From contig NC_079147.1 in assembly GCF_945859685.1 (NCBI RefSeq), forward strand, positions 52,048,946 through 52,112,945: DNA of 64,000 bases, given 5' to 3'. Of this stretch, positions 1 to 10,950 are shown piece after piece. The DNA is from Eupeodes corollae. Taxonomy: Eukaryota; Arthropoda; Insecta; Diptera; Syrphidae. Under the pieces are notes generated by a model that saw nothing but the letters and a program-made list of their open reading frames with translations, did no database searches and was not told the DNA's origin. Every line of letters begins with the position of its first letter. Position 1 is the first letter of the stretch. The translations under genes and the position numbers were made by a program.

Positions 1-902
1 GCGGCACATATTTTTATATATAGTCAAAAGAAATGTCGTTTTTTTTTAAATATTAAAATGAATCCTCTCATTGGAAAACCCGCTGTAAGTTGTTTTTGAT
101 CTTCGAAAATATGACTTGGATTTGGTCATTTTGTAATCATTTTGTATATATGGTTGGAAAATATGTTCTATTCACAATATTTTAATATCAGAAAATATTT
201 AAATAAAGTTTAAGCTTACAATTTCATTTTAAAGCGCTAAACATTGGCTCTGTTTTTTTCAAAAGAATTAAATGTCATTTAAATGTAAGAGACTGGAACT
301 CCGATCAATCTTATTTCGGAGTCTGTTCCATGTGGGGGGTTTACAACTTTGCGTTTACATTGATACTGATGTTGTTGAGCCTAATTATTTTAAAATTTTC
401 GAATCAAACAGACGCAGGATGGCGTTAATGATTTTGGCAGCTTTTATTACGAATGAGACTCTTGAAGAGGATAAGAGGAAATAAAGAGAAAAAAAAACGT
501 TTATGGGTAAAAATTGAATAAGGGACAGAAAAAATACAAGATTTTTGACATTTGTTTACTTTTGTTAATTCCCGGAGATAGCATGAGCGACACTAAGTCT
601 TTAAACTGGCATTAAGGTATATTTTCTTATATTTCTCCAGCAACAATTCCTATCCTTTTAGATTTAAATGTTTGTTTTTATAAATGTCACTTTTATTTTC
701 TATTTCCTTTCTATTTCTATTTTCCATACTTCAGGTAAGCTTTTGTATAGTTCAAAAAATTACTCTTTCCAAAACTCGCTATTATTGGATATTTTTGCCA
801 TTATTTTCGCTTACCGTGCCCGTGTTATCTACCCAAAATCATTTACCCAATGAAAACAAATACGAAGTTGTCGAACATCTGTTCACACGATTTATCTGGT
901 TG

Positions 903-965
903 GACGAGCCTTCTTACTTAAGGTTAGTAAGCGCTACAGTCCTGTGTGAACTACGACGAGCCTTC
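903..965 (-). mobile_element. 41-bp severely truncated RTE-like LINE insertion with perfect target duplication
   Basis: Bases 914-954 match the 3' end of the RTE-like family seen at 12371 (shared core GCGCTACAGTCCTGTGTGAA plus the TTACTTAAGG end). They are flanked by identical 11-bp copies of GACGAGCCTTC at 903-913 and 955-965. The whole insertion is therefore only 41 bp: the last bases of the element, copied and then abandoned. It carries a small internal change (an extra TTAGTAA-like stretch) compared with the 12-kb copy. Orientation is minus. Confidence 0.8.
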
Positions 966-1575
966 AGGTTCTCAAAAATATTTTGAAATCCATTCAGCAT
1001 GTTGGTCAAGCAATTGTTTTAGTGTTTTAATTATCGAGCTATTTTGTCGAGCATGCTCGTCCATGTGAACCCCCCTTTTGGCTCTGTATTCTAATAGAAA
1101 TTGAGACAAAGTCCACAATTTTTGTGCACTTTACTATCCTTTTTTAACTTGATGCAATTCTCAAACTGTTCACTTTGTTGAAACTGACACGTTCCTAGCT
1201 CCGTTTGAAGTAATTTATTTTTTATTTAACAATTTGTGTTTGTTTAACATTTACACGTTTATTTTGTTCCTTAAATTCGTATCAGCAAATTGCTCTACAG
1301 AAAATGTTTACGAAAACAAGTCTCGTATTAAGAAGTATATTGTTTGGTAATATTTTTCACTACTTGAACATTGATAAGTCGTGAATTATTTCTGACATTG
1401 TTTTCTACGAATTTAAGTTTGCTATGTGTCATAATATACAAATATTCAAACGAATAGTATCTATTGAAATGATTATATGTACCGTAGCGCCATTGGCTTA
1501 AATAAGTCAACATAAACTCTGGTATTTGACATTTGCCTGCCGTAATCAATGTCAAGAAGTCAGTTTATTAATAAG

Positions 1576-1883
1576 TTCGGAATTGTCTGCTTTACGGTGG
1601 GCCTGCTTCTAGGTTGCTTTGTATGACATTTTGTTATTAAATCCCTCCAAAGAACAAATATTTTGTTTGTTGACATTTTTTTTACAGCTGTTGAGCTGTC
1701 CGACAAAGCAAATGTTCAGAAAATTGAACTGGAGCTTCCGTTTGGAGTCACATTACGTAACATTGAGTTACGATTGTCAAACGAAACTTGAGGTCGAAGC
1801 TCGATTGTGATAGCATGCATTGAATTCCTATGGCTGAACTGGTAAACGTCAGGCGAAGCCGAAGCGTGTTTGTTTATCAGCCA
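1576..1883. mobile_element. Short TIR element, copy 1 (possible PIF/Harbinger-like MITE)
   Basis: The segment shares several blocks with 4299-5796 and 17759-17879: a block around AGGTTGCTTTGTATGACA at its left, one around CCGACAAAGCAAATGTTCAG in the middle, and one running to a right end GTTTGTTTATCAGCCA followed by TAA. The right end matches the terminal repeat TGGCTRAAACAC of copy 2 in reverse complement. The left end is diverged or clipped, so its boundary is approximate. No transposase is present; this is a non-autonomous copy. The superfamily is inferred only from the possible 3-bp TTA/TAA target site. Confidence 0.55.
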
Positions 1884-2929
1884 TAAAAGCTGGATTGGAA
1901 GTCTTGATTTATGGTTTTGCATGAACTCTGCAATTAAATACAAAAAAAAAAACGTTGAACCTAGTGTACTACAACCCAAAGAATACTGGTACCATATCAT
2001 ATTTCAAACATTAAATAGAGGCTACAAGATCATACATATGTGTACATATTCAGGAGCAACCAGACTTATTCTTAAAAAAGAAACACATGTTTTTATTTTC
2101 AAAACAAAAATCTGTATATTTTTTATTTTAACAAACGCACATTGAGTACCTAAGCTACTCAAAGCCGATCAATATGTAAACAATTGAATTTTAATACCGG
2201 CGCTGACTATTCCTTGGAAGTGTATTTATAGCAAGCAGGTAGAAACCTTGTCTTTTGACATAATAGTATACCATTTCTTTTTGTAAACGCTTCAATGCCG
2301 GACACATTTCAACAAAAGAGACCCTAATTAAGTGTTTCAAATGCATTTGAATGTGTTTTTTAATATCTATTGCATCGTTGTTGACATTTTATACCTACAT
2401 ACCGAGTTTTTGAAAATATAAATATCACACACATGTTAGTTTGTTTAAATTTAATTCATGCCAAAATAAAATCTTATCATTTTGGATTCAACTTACAGAT
2501 TTTGATTAATTTTTTTTAAACAAATAAGAAACACCCTTCATTGTCAAACATACATTATAAAAACATTGTTAACTTATTTCCTTTCTTTTATCTGCTAACT
2601 TAAAAGCAAATCTTTGAAAATTAAAAACAAAATTCCATCTTAAACTTTTATTTTCGTTTCTTCCAAAAAGTGATGCCAATCAGTCTTATAGCCTCATCCC
2701 TACATCGAGTATACGAAGATTGTTAATTGTTTACAAAAAGTACAATTTATAAATAAAACAAAATATCTTTAGACATTCGTAAAAAACCCCCTCTGTTATA
2801 CAATCCCTGCCACGGCTACAAGTAACATTATTCCTTACACCTTCCTCTAACTTGCGTCTACATATCGTTGCACTTTATATTGTTGCTATCATAAATTGTT
2901 TAAATGTTAATTTACCCTATACCTATAAC

Positions 2930-3440
2930 ATAACATAACATTTACATTATAATCGTACAAACGTAAACGTAAGCCAGCGCATGGAAATTGAAGGAAGATC
3001 GTTCGTCGCGTCGTCGTCGTTCCTCCCTTTATTTTGTTGTTGTTGTTTTTTGTTGTAATGATTGTCAGTTTCTTGAATTCATTGACGCATGCGTTGATTT
3101 TTTGGTTTATCGCATTAATTTTAGTTTGTTTTATTTTTATTTTAGAAATAAAATTTCGAGTATAGGGGAGGTGCAGATATCTTGTATACGCACAGTTAGA
3201 GTACATAAATTCATACGATACGATACGATACAAATACCCCATGCTACGATCGTGAACGTGATGACGAAATGTATCTATGTAGAAACTGAGAGAACTCTGA
3301 CAGAACCAAAAAGAGTCAAAGTGAAAATTTGCTTTGCGGTGGTGGTGGTGTTGCTGATGGTGAGGGTGACGGTGGCGGTGCTGGTGAAATGTGGACGGAG
3401 AGTGCGCTAGAGAAACCAAAAACAAAAATAACAAAACAGG
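2930..3440. other. GC-richer low-complexity block in the presumed how intron
   Basis: This stretch is richer in CG and contains short tandem motifs: CGTCGTCGTCG near 3008, CGATA repeats near 3215 and GGTGGTGGTG near 3339. Both strands happen to be open for 140-175 codons. The implied proteins are His-rich or Arg/Val-rich products of the repeats and resemble no family I know. It may be an intronic regulatory block, but nothing in the sequence proves that. Confidence 0.2.
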
Positions 3441-4298
3441 AGTGAGGGAGAAAGGATGAATAACACATCTAGAATTGAAATGAGAAACAACTTAATAACA
3501 ATAAAAAATACTTTGATCATGTACAGTGAGTGCAAGGATTTTTTTCAGAGGATTCCACAAAAAGGAGTCTGTTCCTCGGGTCATTGTGTTATTACTTAAT
3601 AAAGTTAAATAAAACGTTTTTTTTTTTTATTTAAAATAAACTTAATTTCCTTTCACTGTTTCTATCGTATTTATGGTTCTTCTAAGTAGTTAAAACTTTA
3701 ACTTAGTTCAAGGTAGGTTATATTTCTATCTTTCTAAAGTTTTAAAAATTCACAATTGTTTTAAATTTGTTTCGCCAATGTTTTGAAAAGAAATATTACT
3801 TTAAACAGAGGTTACATATGTTGATTCTTTATTTAAAATTGTTAAATAGGTTCAACGAAAATTTAGTAAACAAACAATTTGTTTTTTAAGATCAATGTAC
3901 AATAAGAACAAAAACATATTCAAGCTTTCTTTGACAAGTACTATTGTTTAGGACAGTAAAGCATTCTTGGAATTTGTTTCTTTATATAACTTTGATTAAG
4001 TTAATAAAAATGTTGCTTGAGCTATTAAAGTGGATTTAATCTTTTAAACGATCTCGGGATTGATAGTTTAATGTGATTAAAGTAGTTTTTTTGCGAGCTC
4101 ATTTCTTTGGCATTAGGGTAAAAGGTCTTAAGTCAACAAATTGCTAATTGGGTTTTTGGTTTATTGTAAAGCCCTTTTTTGTTAAATACTAACAACTTGA
4201 GTCAAGAACAACTGCTAAGTTTAATATTTATTTATTATTCAGGCAACAAGACTGAAAAAAATCATATTTCTTTTGATTTAAAAGTCTTTAGTTCATTA

Positions 4299-5796
4299 TG
4301 GCTAAAACACAAACACACTTCAGCTTTGGCTTTGCCTGACGTTTACGAGTTCAGCGATAGGAACTAAATGAATGCTATCACAAAGAAGCTTCGACCTCAC
4401 GTTTCATTTGACAATCGTAAGGAAGTAACGTAATGTTACGTAATGTGACTCCAAACGAAAGCTCTAGTTCAAATTTGCTGAAAATTTGCTTTGTCTGACA
4501 GTTCAGCAGATGTAAAAATTCAATAAACAAAATACATTTGCTTTTTTAGGTTATTATAGGCTGTGTAAGCTACTTCCGCGATAAATTTAATTTTTTTGAT
4601 TTTTAAACTCATATTTTTTTAATTATGAGAAAAATTAACAGCTGCCATTGAAAGCACGGTTGCCAACCTGAAAAAAAGTTTGTGTCTGCATTTGAAATAA
4701 AAATACCACTTGTAGGTAAAAATGACGAAAATAATTAATTGAAGTTCGAAAAATTTAACATATTTTCCATATTATTCAGATGACGTTTTTATTTAATTAA
4801 GTACAAATAAACTAACAAAATCCTTAGCAAACTTAATTAAATAAGATTAACCCGAATAAAGATAACGAAACATAAAAATAAAGCGTTTTAAGATGAGATC
4901 AAAGTTTATAAGCTTAAAAAATGTAAATTTAAAAACAAAATTTAAGAGAACTTATTACTCTCCTAACACGTTATTAAAATCAAGTCTATTCCTTTATTTT
5001 TTTTAAACAAAATATTCAAAAAAAAAAAACTGACTTTTCCCAAAAATTCGCAAAATTGTCAATTTTATCGTTGATTGTGTTTCTTTTTTGAAAATATAGG
5101 CATCGTCCATTCCATTAATTCATCTTTGGGATCACCCTGAACCAAGTTAGAAAAAATAATCAATTAAAGATGATATTGAAATTTCGAAATCCGACAAAAA
5201 CTTCTTTGAGTCATTTTTGATACATTTCTTAAATTATTATTAATAAGGTTTAATTTAAATAACTAGTGAAATAGCTATAACTCCAGCCTATGAACTTGGT
5301 GGTAGCACACAAGTTGTTGTTGTTTCATTCTAAATATTAAATAACTAGTAGCAGTTGTTTTAAAAAATTCTTTACACATAGAAAAAAATATAAAGAGTTT
5401 GTTTTTACAATAATTGTATTGAAAGTAGTGAGGTATTTGAAATTTTTTACGGCTTATGTAATGAGAAGATAATTGTCTCTGTTCCCCAAGTCAAATTCAG
5501 ATCAAGAGTTTATATTTTTAATAAAGTTTGAATGTAACCAAAGTTGCTTAAATGAGTTTATATGTTGTTTCTGTTAAACCAAGAATGTTTTCGTTACTCA
5601 ATTTGTCGAACATCTTTTTTCTTTACCGAAAAATATGACCAAGTGGAATAAAAAACGACCATTTGACAAAGTGAAAAAAAATTACCAAATTTGGTCACAG
5701 ATGACCAATGTGGCAACCGTGTTTGGAAGTGTCATACAAAGCAACCTCGAAGCAGGCCTAACGTAACGCAGACGAAGCGTGTTTGTGTTTCAGCGA
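4299..5796. mobile_element. TIR element, copy 2, with a second element nested in it
   Basis: The left end TGGCTAAAACACAAACACAC and the right end (reverse complement TCGCTGAAACACAAACACGC) form an inverted repeat of about 26 bp. TTA lies immediately outside both ends (4296-4298 and 5797-5799), as expected for a 3-bp PIF/Harbinger-type target duplication. The outer parts match copy 1 at 1576-1883 in the opposite orientation. About 1.07 kb in the middle (4655-5721) has its own inverted ends and no counterpart in copy 1, so it is best read as a later insertion. No transposase frame is visible. Confidence 0.6.
4655..5721. mobile_element. Nested TIR element with CACGGTTGCCA ends (possibly hAT-like)
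   Basis: CACGGTTGCCA at 4655 is mirrored by TGGCAACCGTG ending at 5721, an exact 11-bp inverted repeat. The eight bases outside each end (ATTGAAAG and TTTGGAAG) agree at six of eight positions, compatible with an aged 8-bp hAT-type duplication. The interior is AT-rich without a long open frame, so the element is non-autonomous. Its absence from the sister copy at 1576-1883 supports a separate insertion. Confidence 0.5.
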
Positions 5797-7386
5797 TTAA
5801 GTCTATATGATCGGTTTCTAATTGAAGTCCTTTTTGCCTAACGTCAAAAATTTAGATTATTAGTTAATTTTATTGGTAAATATTCATAGTTATATTTTAA
5901 ACCCGAGTCTATTTGAACTGTAATCTAAATTTAACATCTAGGTTAGACATAGCTGCTATTTATAAACATTTTGGCAGCTATGTTTAGTTAGAAATAGGTT
6001 TAAGGCATATTCTACTACAATTTCACTTCAACCTTTACAAAATGGCTTGAAGAAGGAATCAAAAAATATGCGTTAGCTTAAGAGCCGAAATCTTGGAATT
6101 TCATTTAATTATTCTGTTGGCTGTTAAGTCGTGTTGCAGCTGGTGCTAATAAGACATACATAGATATTGGAAAACCTTTAAATGAATTTTGGTTTTTTTT
6201 TGATTATCAATCATAAACTTGACAGTTTTTTTTTTCTCGAATCGTTGAATTTCGTACAAATCGTCCTCATTTATTTCAAAGAGGTCGGTTTGGGTTAAGT
6301 TGAGCTTTCGTTTTTCTTTTTTGATTTTAAAATTCCAACATCCATCAAAATATCATACATGTATGCTTAAATCTTTTGAAATTTTAAATTTGTATTTTAA
6401 ATTTTCAAATAAAATGTCTCACAACGTAGTTTTCTGAATCTGTTTCTTTATTTTTAACGTTTTATAGATTTAAAAACAGCTTAATCATAGGTTCCATCGT
6501 GTTTATTTTTAGACTCCAGACTATCGTTTTAAATTGGGTTTAAATTGTCTATGAATAGCATAAACTGAAGTTTAGTTTAGCAAAGACAAAATCATAACTT
6601 ATCAAAGAAATATGAATATGGCCCATTGATTTAAAATAATAAATCAAGCCATAAACTACATAACTGATAATTTGCATTTACCTAGTAGTATTTAATTAAG
6701 TTGGCCTTTGATTTGTTTTGTTATATGATAAACTACATTAGACAAATGGCTATAATGGTTACGGTAGAAACGTATCCTTTTTATGAAGTCTGTATTTAAG
6801 ATCTTGGAGCATTGTCATATATCAGGTTACAGTTCTATGTAACCTAAAGGTGTCTGAAGGCGGTGAATCCCATAATCTCAGTGATCAGTTTGACATAAAA
6901 CCTTCAGGAATTTACAAAATTTAAAATGTTTTGTTGTTTGTTTACCAATTGAAATATTTTCTTAAAATATTTCTTATTTGGTAATTGAAGAAGAAAAACG
7001 TATGTTACAAAGAAATTTGTGTTTAAAATGAAATTGTCATTAGGAGCAGAGAAGTTGAATTTACATTAGATATACAATTGGCCAATTCAAGGAAATTGGA
7101 CAACAAATGGATTTGATAAAAATTTGCAATGTTTTCACAATAATTTTGAAAGGAATGAACGTCGTAATGTAGAGTGTAACGTTCATGGTAAATTTATTAC
7201 AACATACAAAATACGTACATACGTTGAAATTTACCAAAAACTAATCACAAATCGAGGTGATCTTTTGAAAACCAAAGGTGTTTCAAAGTAAACCATTGAA
7301 AATGTATATCCTTGGTCTGAATCTTTGTTTTAGTTGTGTTTTCCATTTTAAGCCTTTAACTAACTGTTTATAGATCATAATTGTTG

Positions 7387-7680
7387 GATACCCGTGGCAT
7401 GATGGTTAGTGCGTTGGACTGTCATGCGAGAGGTCTTGGGTTCGATCCCTGCTTGTGCCACCCAAGGTTTTATTCACGGGTACTGCCTCTGCGAGGAATT
7501 GACAAATTTTCAAGAGTAATTCTTATCATGCTGTGCTTTCTCAAATTAGCAGTTTGGGTTCAGCCTATAAATTGTAGGTCCATCCATCTCTGCAATAACT
7601 CGCACACAGGAATGGTTGAGAGTTCTAAGTCACTAGGCCTTGCTTCTCTACGGACTGTTGAGCCACCTAATTTATTTATT
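7387..7680 (+). mobile_element. tRNA-derived SINE, copy 1
   Basis: The head reads like a tRNA promoter region, with an A-box-like stretch GTGGCATGATGGTTAGTGCG and a B box GGTTCGATCCC about 30 bases later. A body follows that is shared with 27850-28160 and 48089-48365, including the block CTCGCACACAGGAATGGTTG. The tail is ATTTATTTATTTAA. RNA polymerase III would transcribe it from the internal A and B boxes, and it depends on a LINE for movement. I could not find a clear target duplication for this copy. Confidence 0.8.
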
Positions 7681-8111
7681 TAATATTAAAGTGACGTGAA
7701 ACCTCAGTTTTAGATAAAATGAGTTCTTTTTATAACAAAGTAGACCTTTAGTTGGCTTTTTCATAGTTACAAAATACTTTGACAAATGAAACTTTCAGTA
7801 ACCATTTTTCAATTGACTTGAAGTATTTTAACAAAACTCTATAAAATAAATAATTCAAATTTCTACGCCATAAGATTATACAAAACTTAGCAACTGTTCT
7901 TCAGTACTTTTAATGATTTTCCCCGGTTGACTTAGAATAGGATTTATTTTTATCTAACTAATAAGATTTTAACTTGTTTTTTTACTCAAAAACTTTGTCA
8001 ACAGATATTTTAATCTAATATTCACACTGTTTTGTTAATTTTTAATATTTTAAAACACTGCTCATTAAATAGACCTAAATATCTTTCTAACATAAATACC
8101 GTAAGATTAAA

Positions 8112-8886
8112 ACAGTTTTAAGTTTGTTAAGTATCAAATTATATTTTTTATTCTAAAACCAATCAACAGATGGTCAACTTTTCCTACATATTTTCATTTT
8201 AAAAATAGGAATTGAACAGTTTTTCAACTTACTCCTGAAAATATTAACTAATCCCTCTGGACTGATTGTTATAATTGACAATCAAAATAAATGAATTTGA
8301 TCTTTGTAAGGTGATAGTCAAACTGATACCTAAACAGTTGGGGTGGAATCGGCTAAGCTTGAGTTGATTATCGATTGAACAATTTCAGATTCAAATTGTC
8401 AAAATTTGTTGTTGCATTGCTGAAATTTTAAATTATTTCTTATAAAATATCTAAATAAAAGTTTCAAATTGGTTGATTTTGAATAAAATTCTTACTTTTC
8501 TTGTTTTTTTTCGAATGTCGTAAGGTCAAGAGAATGTGTTTTTGTACCTTAAAAAGGTAACTGCAAATAATTATCCATTTGTTTTTTGAAAGCGTCTGGT
8601 AGCTTTATTCAAAAACGACATATTTGTAGAAAAACGACTAATAAATTTGTATAGTGACAGCTTTTTAGGTATCAATTTGACTATCACCTTACGTAGATCA
8701 AATTCGATCATTTTGATTGTCATTTATCAACAATCATCTTAGCCGATTCCAGTTTAAGTTTGTTAAGTATCGAATTCAATTTTTTATTCGAAAACCAAAA
8801 AACAGATGGTCAACTTTTCCTACTAATTTTTAATTAAGAAAGAGCAATTGAACAGTTTTACAACTTATTACTGAAAATATTAACGA
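8112..8886. repeat. Cluster of direct and inverted repeats
   Basis: A block of about 140 bp (8112-8250) recurs in the same orientation at 8750-8886, roughly 85% identical by eye, both containing CAGATGGTCAACTTTTCCTA. Between them lie inverted arms: GGTGATAGTCAAACTGATACC near 8311-8331 mirrors sequence near 8667-8690, and GGAATCGGCTAAG near 8345 mirrors the end near 8750. The layout suggests a small TIR element inserted into, or mobilising, duplicated sequence. No coding frame is present. Confidence 0.5.
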
Positions 8887-9685
8887 AGAACAGTTCTTAA
8901 ATAAGAAACTAAAAGAAAATTTTAAACATTTAAAGAAAAATACCGAAATTCCTGAAACCTATCGAAAACCTTCACAATAATAACTTTCGACCCACTGTAC
9001 AATTAGAATCTATTGATTGAGAGTGAGCATATAATTTAAAGGTTAGGTTCGACACACCACCACTTATACCAGCAGAACCTTAACCCAGCACTAGCACGGA
9101 GCACCCAGCATCTCCATAATCGAGAGACTTTATATAGAAATAGAAATGATAAAACTCTAGGTAGGTCGGTAATAAAAAATCAACAAAAAAAACTATAATA
9201 CTTTTTATTTGAAATATGTATTAAAATCTTCGACATGGAAATCAAAAAAAAAAAATCGAAACAAAAACAGTAACAGAAACAAACTCGCCATCATCATCAT
9301 AATCATCGCCGCCTCACAAATTCCAATAGAAAAAGGGTCATCAACCTGGAGGCACAGAGTGTTGTAGTTGGTACCAACTAAGAAAAAAGGGTTCCTCGCT
9401 CTACGCCTTGCCTGATATTGTGGACGAGAATACGGAGAGTAGGTACCTTTATATAGTGTGTTATGCACTTGTCTTTGACTTCTTGAAAAACAGGAATTCG
9501 TTAGAAAACCAGAATAACATAAGTCCATAACCAGGAGGACAAACACAAATTCCATCCGCGGAAGGTACCTACCTTTGTACATATTTGAAATGAAGCAAGA
9601 TCGGACCTCATGGACCTCAAAAAAAGGAAAACTCTATCTCTCTACTTACATATGTAGTTAAACTTAAACTATACAAAACACTCAC

Positions 9686-9827
9686 CTTCATCCAGCAAAC
9701 GTTCCACGTGATTGAAAACGTTCGGAAAAGCTGCCAATTGTTTCCTGTCCTTAAGTAATTGAGCCAGATAGTCGGCTATGCTCTGTGTGTTTTGTTGTTG
9801 TGTGTTATTATTTTCGCAGACACTCAT
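9686..9827 (-). CDS. how: held out wings (HOW), first coding exon, N-terminus and QUA1 region
   Basis: Reading the minus strand from the ATG at 9827-9825 gives 47 codons plus one base before a consensus donor (GAAG|GTGAG). The protein begins MSVCENNNTQQQ, passes through SIADYLAQLLKDRKQLAAF and ends in HVERLLDE. This is the start of Drosophila HOW, a STAR-family KH RNA-binding protein related to quaking that controls splicing and stability of mRNAs in muscle, tendon and glia. Residues about 17-47 belong to the QUA1 homodimerisation segment. The KH and QUA2 domains must lie in exons to the left, outside the window. The Gln-rich stretch between the first residues and QUA1 is much shorter than in Drosophila melanogaster. 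The start is chosen because the MSVCE start is conserved and the reading is open from there to the donor. The intron is phase 1. Confidence 0.93.
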
Positions 9828-10950
9828 TTTGCCGTTTTATTATTTTTATTTTTCTTCTCCTCTTTTTTTCAAATCAAAAAATAATGAATAAATATACAGT
9901 TATAGCAATGATAATTTATAATTTATACGAGTAGTAGTAAAAACTTCCTTAAACTTTTATAATTTAATTTTTATTTGATTATAGAAAATAAAATAACTGC
10001 AACTCAAAACAGGTACTTTTTTCGTATCAAAAGGGATGCCACTTCAATTTTCTTCTTTTTTTCTTTCTTTATTTTATTTTTAATTTGATTTTTGTTGTGT
10101 ATTGCACTTTGTTACAGAAATAATTTAATTCCACTTAATTTGTTGTGTATTTCTTTAGCTTCAGCACTTTTATATTGTGTGATTGTGATTTTGCACGGAA
10201 AATGAAAATATTTGTCAGCGCTTTTCTTTTCCACCGTCCGTCGTCGTTGATGTCGCAGTGAATTGATGTAAATTAATAAAATTAAATTAAAACTCTTGAC
10301 TGATCTGATCGCAATTGCACTTTTGAGGAAAAATCAGAATACAAAAGGGAAAACGGCGAGAAACAACGAAAAATTCCAGCGGGGATTTATATTTTAATTC
10401 TTCTTTTATTTATTAATCCCACAGATCGTTCTCTTATTGATGAAAACTTATAGAAAAATAAGAAAAATACAAAGAAGAGAAAAATAATGTTCCCTTTATG
10501 ATGATTTTGTAAGAACGAGAATGGAAAATCGAGAAAGGTTTTCCAAAATAAAATTGAGTTAAAAAGTTTTTCCCGTCCTAAAATAGATAGAAGATTTTTA
10601 TTCTATCTAATTTTTCTTATTGTAGATATTTTTTTAAAAAATAAAATTATTTTCTATTTTTGTTTAAATCAATAACAATCGCTTGCATTTAACGAAACGA
10701 ACCGACTGCCTTTCAGAATTAAACTGAACTCGAATCGAGACGATTTGGTTTTCGCGAGCGGACCTAAGTTAGTATAAGTACGAACGATGCGAGACGAGAC
10801 GAGACGAGTATTGAGTATTTCTTACCCAACTTCCAATTCCAACGATTAAACGAAAAAAAGAAACGAAAGACGAACGATCAAAGTGGATGATATTTGTTGT
10901 TCATATAATTCGTATGGAGGTGGTTGATGGCTGTCTCGTTTTGCGGTCGT
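9828..10950 (-). promoter_or_regulatory. how: Upstream leader and promoter region of how
   Basis: This sequence lies directly upstream of the how start codon on the minus strand, so it should contain the 5' untranslated leader and possibly the promoter. A TATAAAAG match on the minus strand at 10174-10167 lies about 340 bp upstream of the ATG; in such AT-rich DNA it could be chance. Around 10740-10810 the sequence becomes richer in GC, with the tandem motif GAGAC repeated. No transcription start can be fixed from sequence alone, and an upstream noncoding exon is possible. Confidence 0.35.

Larger units (their letters stand above)
1..9685 (-). other. how: Presumed first intron of how (partial, runs off window)
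   Basis: The how exon at 9686-9827 ends in a GTGAG donor, so the minus-strand sequence from 9685 down should be intron. I searched the open frames on this side for the next part of a STAR protein (rest of QUA1, KH domain) and saw none, so the intron would be at least 9.7 kb. It is AT-rich and holds repeats listed separately: a 41-bp LINE scrap, two TIR elements, a SINE and a direct/inverted repeat cluster. Stretches such as 1887-2900, 3441-4290, 5800-7380 and 8890-9680 show no gene I can recognise. That this is intron rather than intergenic DNA is an inference from the donor site. Confidence 0.6.

Noticed and set aside
2907..3434. Minus-strand open frame of 175 codons rich in His and Arg
   Set aside because: It is produced by GGTGGT and CGTCGT repeats, overlaps an open frame on the other strand, and has no recognisable domain.
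5849..5990. Small nested inverted repeats around AAATTTAGATTA and CATAGCTGC
   Set aside because: Short hairpins in AT-rich DNA with no flanking duplication; not enough to call an element.
7387..7460. Possible tRNA gene (A and B boxes present)
   Set aside because: The same sequence heads a dispersed 300-bp unit with target duplications, and no proper acceptor stem closes the cloverleaf; it is a SINE head.
9205..9582. Minus-strand open frame of 125 codons just beyond the how donor
   Set aside because: It lies in the presumed intron, contains runs of Met, Phe and Leu from simple sequence, and shows no HOW or other domain.
10167..10174. TATA box of how
   Set aside because: A TATAAAAG match on the right strand, but in AT-rich DNA and without a supporting initiator; mentioned only inside the upstream-region entry.
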